Below are positions 57,389 to 64,000 of a stretch of 64,000 nt of DNA, piece after piece. The position numbers were made by a program, and so were the translations under genes. Origin of the DNA: Pseudevernia furfuracea (taxonomy: Eukaryota; Ascomycota; Lecanoromycetes; Lecanorales; Parmeliaceae); the NCBI GenBank assembly GCA_022315425.1, contig JAIUPT010000008.1, forward strand, positions 186,001-250,000. Reading direction: 5' to 3'. The notes under the pieces are model-generated. The model was given only the letters and a program-made list of their open reading frames with translations, had not been told where the DNA came from and made no database searches. Position 1 is the first letter of the stretch. Each line of letters begins with the position of its first letter.

Positions 57389-58996
57389 CGGTCATACGCA
57401 GCATTCCGCGCAATGACGTTGGATATATAGGTGGGATATACTAGTGGATAGATAATGAGCATCACCGCCTACCTATGCCTATGCCTATGTGTGAGTGCAC
57501 TCTATTTCGGGAACACAACGAGCGCTTTGCAGAAGCGTTGCCAATAGTGTCATCAGTCAAGTACGGTTCCGCACCGTTGACCCACGGTTAAATCCATATT
57601 TCACAACGCCATATCGCTCACAACCCTTCTCAATAGCTTTCAGAGCTAACGCAGTTGACCGAAGGAGATGCAGGACGCCGAAGCAGTTGGCTTCAGAGGG
57701 TTTGGGTTCGGCTTCCCTGTCGGGCTCTTCTTTTCCACACTCTCCGAGGAAAGAAATCTCTGATAGCCCGCCCGCCCTCCTTTCACTCCAGACCTCCTGT
57801 AGCATTGTTTCTCTACTCTGCACTCCCAATGGCCTCTCCACGCCCCCTCCAGCCGTCCTGCTCCACAGCAGCCTATCAAAGCTTCTTTTCCCTCTTGCTG
57901 GCTGGCTTCCCTCCCGCCCCGAGGGTGGTGTTCCACACCGTCTCCCTATTGGCTCAAAAAGGGATGAACCAAACAGTGCGAATGCGCTTGCGCCGCAAGA
58001 CTGTCCCGTGTCCACTACTCGGCAGCAATCTGTGCGCTTTGCTGGCCGAGCTTGATGACTGCGGCGCGTGGGTTCGCTTCGCGCGGTGTGTGGTATGGCA
58101 TGCATTGCTGTTTGAAAAAAAATTCCGGAAGGTTTTTCGAGATGAGGAATCGCCGCTTACTCTACTACAGTACCTCCCGGTTGTTTTTTATTGGCTGTTG
58201 CGTCGGAAGTGTGCGTGGGCGATTCTCGCCTGGTGTATGTAACCAAGGTCGTTCATTACTTGTTCTTTTGCCACGCACCTCAGTCTGTAAGAGAGAAGGA
58301 GGGAGGGAGGGAGGGAGAGAGGGAGAGAGGGAGGGAGGGAGAGAGAGAGAGAGGGAGAGAGAGAGAGAGAGAAGGGGGGTTTAACAACAGAGCCGTTCGT
58401 CATCCATAGGCAATCGTCACGATCCCCTGAAACCACCACTGCTGCCGCTGCTGCCGCCGCCGCCGCGCCTACGTCCGCATCCACATCCATCTCGACCCCG
58501 TCACCAGGCATCCAGCTCCAGTTTCCAGCATGACTTTATTAGATCCAGCGGCAACCCGAGTCGACTCCCCTTCGTCCCGCCCTCCGGCGCGATTTCGAAA
58601 GCTCGAGCTGGACCTGCATCCGGCGGCATATTCGAGCGGCTCTCTGGAAGCCCCGTGCCGGGCGTTCTTGGCGGGCTCGGGTCCTTTCGAGCGGCACGTC
58701 CAGTGAGTGTACGGGCGACGCCCTCCTCGTCCTCCTAGGGGCCGCGCGGATGTGGGTGATGGGTGTGAAAGGAAGGGGGGGGGGGGGTGGAGAGGGCTGA
58801 ATGGAATCCTTCTGGTTTGCGGATTGGTATGGTGTTGGTTTGTTGGGATTGAAAAACATGTTTTCCAATGATTGGAGCTCGTTGCTGGTTTGGAGGAGAA
58901 AGCAGTGGTCTTGTCAATCTGCTGATACGGATCTGGTGAACGGAAATTGGTACCATTCTTCTCTCCTTCATTCACACCCATGAAATAAATGTAGGA
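57389..58996. other. GC-rich non-coding region with simple repeats
   Basis: Large overlapping frames on both strands (57495..58242) look like composition artefacts. A possible short gene starts at the ATG 58530 (MTLLDPAATRVDSPSSRPP) with a GTGAGT donor near 58699, but its second exon is uncertain. Confidence 0.35.
58288..58379 (+). repeat. GGGA/GA purine microsatellite
   Basis: About 90 bases made almost only of G and A, with GGGAGG and GAGAGA units, ending in a G-run. The opposite strand is a pure C/T tract. Confidence 0.9.
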
Positions 58997-60210
58997 CTAG
59001 AGCTTAGTTTTCCCAATCCCCCACATTTCCGCGCCAGGGTTGTTCATGTTCTTCCCAACTTCCCCAGGCGGCGGTTGCTTTCCGTGCGGCCTTGACCCCC
59101 GACCCACAATGAGCGAGCTAGCTCTGTCCAACGTCTCCTCCGCCTCCCGCTCAATCCTCTCCACCAAATCCTGGCAAGACGGGATATCGTGAATCAACCC
59201 AATAACCTGCCCCGCGGTCCAGACCCCATAATCCACATCCCCATTCACAAACACCTCCCTCCCCCTCTTCCCACTCACAAACGGCGCCACATCCTCAAAC
59301 TTGCCACTCGCGCTCTCCCGCTCAACCTTCACAGCCTGCTTGGCGACTTTGTTCCCAAACAGCCGGCTCGTGTTCCTCCACCGCCGTAGCACCAACTCCG
59401 TATCCGTCTCTTGCGCCTCCACAATGGCAACCTTGACATTGTGGTGAATGGGCGCCTCGATCGTGCACATGAACCTCGTGCCCATATTTATCCCCTCTGC
59501 CCCCAGCGCAAGCGCAGCCGCGAGGCCCTCGCCGTCCGCGAAGCCACCACTGGCTATAAAGGGGACCTTCAAGCTCTGTCGCGCCCTGCTCAGCAGTATG
59601 AAGTTCGTAATGTCGCTCTCGCCGACGTGGCCGGCGCATTCGAAGCCGTCGATGGAGAGGAAATCGACGCCGAGGTTGATGGCGCTCTGCGCGTGTCGGA
59701 TCGTGGTGCATTTGTGCAGGATGGTGCAGCCGGCGGCTTTGAGTTGCTGGATGACGGGGCCGGGGGAGTTGCCGGCCGTTTCGACGATGCGGATCCCGGA
59801 GTCTATGATGGCTTGGGCGTAGCCGTGGTAGTCCGGTGGGACGAGGGCGGGGAGGAGGGTTAGGTTCACGCCGAAGGGGTGAGGGGTCATGGATCTGCAG
59901 CGCTGGATCTCTTTGCGGAGGTCGGCGGGGGAGGGTTGGGTGAGGGCTGTGAGCTGAGGCGTGAGATGAGCTGTTAGCAATGGTATTGAAGCGGGGATTG
60001 TGGCGAGAGTGAGCGAGTGGAAGGGGACGTACGATCCCTAAGCCTCCAGCATTCGACACAGCAGAAGCTAGCTCGGCGTAGCCCACCCATTGCATGCCTC
60101 CTTGCACGACCGGGACTATCAATCCTTAGTAAAATTGCGAAGAGGCATTCAATGGAGAATTGCTTACTCTTAATCCCGAGCCGCCGTGTGAGGGCGGTGT
60201 TGAAAGGCAT
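58997..60210 (-). CDS. nitronate monooxygenase (2-nitropropane dioxygenase family)
   Basis: Three exons, 60210..60168, 60115..60033 and 59953..58997, give 360 residues. Introns start GTAAGC and GTACGT. Exon 1 encodes MPFNTALTRRLGIK; the frame is open farther upstream to 60369, but that text looks like leader. Conserved pieces: PVVQGGMQWVGYAELASAVSNAGGLGI near the start, FGVNLTLLP, GCTILHKCTTIRHAQSA, GVDFLSIDGFECAGHVGE with the likely catalytic His, and the FMN phosphate-binding PFIASGGFADGEGLAAALALGAEGINMGTRF. Family members use FMN and oxygen to oxidise alkyl nitronates such as propionate-3-nitronate. The C-terminal 50 residues are polar and less conserved. No targeting peptide is evident. 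Confidence 0.92.
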
Positions 60211-60880
60211 CTTGAATGAGCGTGGAAGGCCGAATTGAAGTGCACTGAGGAGGAGTGTGGTTTCGACAGAGGGAAGAGGGGTACGGAAACTGTCAGGAGA
60301 TAGGGAGGGGAAGAAATAGGAGAAGGACGGGAGGAGGGGGAAAGCAGGAGGTTGAGCTGATATTTGCAAGTGGTAGTGACTGGGCGTCTGTATTGTTGAT
60401 CCGAGGGTGTAGAGTGATCAAGCCGAGGTTCAGAGTCAAGGTGCTGCTTTAGGTATAGTGAGCGGGCTTAGCCCTTAGCGTATCAACTCTCCAAAGGGGC
60501 TGTCCGTTCATCAAGTTCTTCTCATGATCGTCTTGCGTGCTTTCAAGCTTCCGTTTCTGATGTGTACGTATAAAGTACAAATTTTGGACTGGCATTAACG
60601 CATAACCGAAACAAAACTCCTCGGAGTCCGAACCCCATGAGATTGCATACATCTCCTTACATCCCAGAACAGAGCGCCGAGGAAATCACCGTAGCCCGTC
60701 GCGGATTTCGAAATTCCAGGGGTATCTATCGTTTCCAAGACACCCAATCCTCTAACTAGCCGCTGTGAAATTTTTCGACCGAGTCCGGTTATTGCTGTGG
60801 GTGCTTTCTTACTCGGTCCTTTCATTCCATCGTCACAACGTCCAATACTCCCGCAGATCCCACATCCCCCATTTCCAACC
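60211..60880. other. spacer between nitronate monooxygenase and RdRP genes
   Basis: Both neighbours are on the minus strand, so this holds the 3' end of the polymerase transcript and the promoter of the oxygenase. No gene is seen. Confidence 0.4.
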
Positions 60881-63800
60881 TCAACAACAATCATCAACCC
60901 CCCAATCCCACGTACCAAACTCCCCGTCATCCTCCTCCTCCTCAACCCTCTGTCCACCCTCCCGCTGAAACATCTCCCTCCTCCTCGCCCCATCCACGAC
61001 CCTCTTATCCACTTTGAGCGCCTTAAACACCTCACCAACAGCAGTCCTATACGTCCCCCTTCCCCTCGCCGTCGCTTTAATCTCGCCCAATTCGATGCCA
61101 GCCATGTGCCAAATGAAGCTTGTCTGATAGTAAAGGTAGAAAGCCACAGAAGCTTTCACGAGATCCCAATACGACGAACGGCCGCGCGCGTGGTCGCGCT
61201 GCCAGCTGTTTATCCGATCCGATGATGTTTCATTTGGCGGACATTCGTCGTCCAGAGTAGGTCTAAGATTGACAAAATCGGCGCGACATCTCTCAACCAT
61301 GTTTCGAAAGCTCGGGGCCTCGGACTTGCGGGGAGGACGAAGGTTATCGTCGGGGTTTTCCGGTCTGGCGTTGAGTGCCCAGAATGTATGTATGGCTTTG
61401 AGATCGCGCACCAGGTTATTCAATACTTGTGCCAAAGGTTTGTTGGTTTTGGCTTCTTCGAACTCTTCGTTCCGTATGCGGAAAAGATCTTCGTCTCGGG
61501 GACTAACGTCAACAAAATGTTTGTCGAATTCTCTCAACGCTTTCTCCCTCGCTCGTTTGGCTACCACGAAGGCCAAATGATCAATTAGATGGTTTGTCGG
61601 TTTCGCCTTCTGTCGGTCCTTGTATGCTGGTTTCGACAATGTGCGGGGAAGCTGATTTTCCTTGAGCCACGCGGCCCATTTCGCTTCGTCGAATTGGAAT
61701 CCGCCTTTTGCGCTGTCTACTAGGTTTCCTAGTAGTACAGCTATGGAGACTGCGTGCGGGCTGTCAATGGTTTTCTCGTGGTAGCAATAAGATTCGTGAT
61801 ACAACGTGCATATGCCGAGCATGTTGGATTGAAGATTGAAATTGAACCCATGGAGTAAAAACATGTTCATATAGTTGGCATGAGCTAAAATATCAGCGAC
61901 TTTGGACTTGTTCTTTTCGATCCCATAAGATTCAATCTCTGGGAAAGGAGGGACATCGGCATTTCTAAACGGCTGTACGATATCCGGATCCCAGCAAACC
62001 CATGCCTGGTCCCCGTCATAGTCACCCCTAACAAATTCCGTTAGCTGACCAACTCGAATCTCAACATCGAGAGACTTACCCCGATAGTTTACTCGCCAAA
62101 GCGACCGAGCCTTTTGAAGGGAAGACAATGACATCTCTATACATCATCAACTCTGGCTTAAATACAGCACGAACCTGCCTTCTTGTCAGACGATCCTTCT
62201 TATGTTCAAAGTGTAAGTAAAGAAGTGTATGATAATGAAATTATCTGTTACCTTCTGAACATCTGAAGGGAGGTGAGCGGGTAAGCGAGCAACGAGAACG
62301 TCTATGTTGTGTAGCATTGATTGATCAAAGCCTGACTTGGGGTCGTGAAAGACACTGGAGAATCCAAGGTGAATTTCGTCCTCTTCAAGGACGGCCAACG
62401 GATCTGCGATCATGTAGGCATATGTGGATTGTCCAATTCCGATATTCATTTTGCTTTCCAACCGGAGACAGTAGGTTTTGATGGCTTGATACAGCTGGTC
62501 TTTCAAGTAACGACAAGTTTTGGGCTGGAAACCATGCTGCGAAATTTCGTTAGCCGGACCCACGGAGATGTGAGAAACGGAGCTACCTCAGTGAACCAAT
62601 TGATTGTCTCTGCTGTGGACAAAGGCAAGCCTCCTTGCATCTCGATCCCGCCGTATCTTGCCCTTTCCTCTGTAATGGGACTGATATCTTGGTTCCATTT
62701 GCGAAGCGCCAACCCCGAATCCATAGCTACCTCGAGTTCACCGACACGAGCCGTAAGATCTTGGTCAAGGAGATTCGCAAACACATCGGGTGGTACGCCT
62801 CGATCCACAAGGATTGGCAGAAGTTGAAAATTCAAGGAGCTCGACGAAAGTCTCTTCGCCCAGGCATTGACCTCGAATGTTACCCGCTCAGGCTCAGGGT
62901 AGAAGTCGTCTAGGGCATGCCCCTGAAATTTTAACTGTTGGTCTGTGATTTCGATCCAGTAATTTCGGCCTTGTTTGGATGGAGTCTCGTCCTGAGCGTC
63001 GATCATCCACATTCCTTTCGCGCCTCCTATCCTGCCTTGGAAAACACACGGGACATTGTCTAAGCCAAGGCAATCCGCTACTCCCCTTGCAGCTCTTTTA
63101 GAAATCCGAGCACAGCCCTAGGGTGGTCAGATGCCGTTGTTCGTGGAGCTTCAGAAGTCTTACATCGTTCATGACAGGTGCTTTGGACTTTGAAGGATTT
63201 CTCTGGCTCTTCTTTTCGTCCGACCGCTTGTGGCTGAGCCGCCACTGCCCCGGGTTATCTGCCCGTGCATCATCTGCTCTGAAGATCTCTGCTGGTGAAA
63301 ATTCCACTGTTGCGATCGTACTACTGACACCTAGATAGATTGTCAGCAGCAGTCAAGTTTAGGAGATCTCGAGTCGGACCTAGCGCCAGACGAGCAAAGA
63401 ATTTGAGTGATGGCTGATCCAGGTTGGCTTTGAATGGCATGAACCATTCTAACATTTGTTCGACAGTTGTTCGAGGTCGATCAGGAAAGCGTGGGTCGAC
63501 TTCGCCAGGTCTTCCCCCGTCTCTAAATCCGACGCCATCTTCGGCGAAAAAATATATCCGGTAGCGGCTATCTGTCATACTGTTTCGTATCCCTTTCTTC
63601 TTTGAGGCGTCGGGTTTCGTATAGAAAGCGCGCCATGTACGTCCGAGGACCTTATGGTGGGTACTCACAAGCCAATTAGTGATTGCATCACGGGCAGAAA
63701 CATGGTACTTTTTAAGGTACGATGGTAAACTCTCAGGACCAAGCCCTGGTATACCTAGGACACAGAAACGATCACCGCCGAAACGTCGAGACAGGCGATA

Positions 63801-64000
63801 AGAAGGCTCCAGTTTCAGAGGATTCAAGTGGAACTCAAGACAAGGTCCCTTTTGCTGATCCAAGAATTTGAGCTTTCCGGTCAATGCTACCCCTTCAAAT
63901 TTCAAGCCCGCTCGATCCCAGGCGGCGAGGCTTGATCTTTCTGGGATATGAGCCCCGTGTGCCTTGGCGATGGAAGTAAGAGAGGACCAGAGGCTGTCGT
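60881..64000 (-). CDS. RNA-dependent RNA polymerase, 5' end beyond the window
   Basis: Minus-strand exons 64000(edge)..63380, 63330..63164, 63117..62587, 62536..62252, 62174..62080 and 62027..60881 join in frame; the introns are 46-77 bases. The start lies beyond the right edge, so about 950 C-terminal residues are visible. The catalytic motif DYDGD comes right after the last intron (LSGGDYDGDQAWVCWDP). Before it are VRAVFKPELMMYRDVIVFPSKG and GMWMIDAQDE ... QLKFQGH, usual for fungal QDE-1/SAD-1 type polymerases. After it are KVADILAHANYMNMFLLHGF and an acidic C-terminus (EEEEDDGEFGTWDWG). Such enzymes make double-stranded RNA for quelling, meiotic silencing or small-RNA pathways. Which clade this one belongs to cannot be told from the visible part. 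All catalytic aspartates are present. Confidence 0.92.

Noticed and set aside
57495..58242. Overlapping frames of 180-195 codons on both strands
   Set aside because: GC-rich sequence lacks stops in several frames at once. None has conserved text or splice partners.
62080..62134. ATG at 62134 as the start of the RNA polymerase
   Set aside because: The frame used by that ATG is off the conserved frame in the exon; the conserved reading VRAVFKPELMMYRDVIVFPSKG runs through it from upstream exons.

Overview
The window looks like nuclear DNA of a filamentous ascomycete (Pezizomycotina, most likely Leotiomycetes; the class is inferred, not shown). The genes carry short GT-AG introns of about 45-80 bases with CTAAC/CTGAC-like branch sites. 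The gene families are typical of moulds: PTH11-like rhodopsin-domain receptor, HET-domain protein, fungal Sulfotransfer_4-type protein, RNA-dependent RNA polymerase, Rad9/Crb2, Pom34, Urc4/DUF1688 and Swa2 auxilin. No convincing rRNA, tRNA or CRISPR feature was seen. Exon coordinates were worked out by hand from splice signals and frame continuity.

Left part (1-17 kb): a Pom34-like nucleoporin gene sits at the edge. It is followed by a mostly accessory stretch: a sulfotransferase-like P-loop protein, a seven-exon PTH11-like receptor, a 3-beta-HSD/Erg26-like sterol dehydrogenase, a CYP7/CYP8-like P450, an Erg25-like sterol methyl oxidase remnant without its histidine boxes, a conserved 191-aa protein, and a badly decayed ABCG transporter. 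The dehydrogenase, P450, oxidase remnant and transporter remnant together look like a small steroid/triterpenoid-tailoring cluster that is partly dead. The spacers between 13 and 17 kb are full of GGTAAGGTA/ACCTACCT-type words and G/C runs.

Middle part (17-36 kb): a PQ-loop vacuolar amino-acid transporter gene with a GC-AG intron, a gene built of tandemly duplicated phase-0 exon+intron modules, a protein with a RapZ C-terminal-like domain, a decayed PTH11 paralogue, a dual-specificity phosphatase with a long charged tail, a large HET-domain protein and a frameshifted membrane-protein remnant. About 33-35.8 kb is gene-poor.

Right part (36-64 kb): mostly core genes. These are Swa2 auxilin (minus), a possible LTR remnant, a small secreted protein, Urc4 (DUF1688), the Rag GTPase Gtr1, two small unknown proteins, a secreted protein with five 26-residue repeats, an ankyrin pseudogene, a broken membrane-protein gene, the checkpoint adaptor Rad9/Crb2, a nitronate monooxygenase, and an RNA-dependent RNA polymerase whose 5' end lies beyond the right edge.
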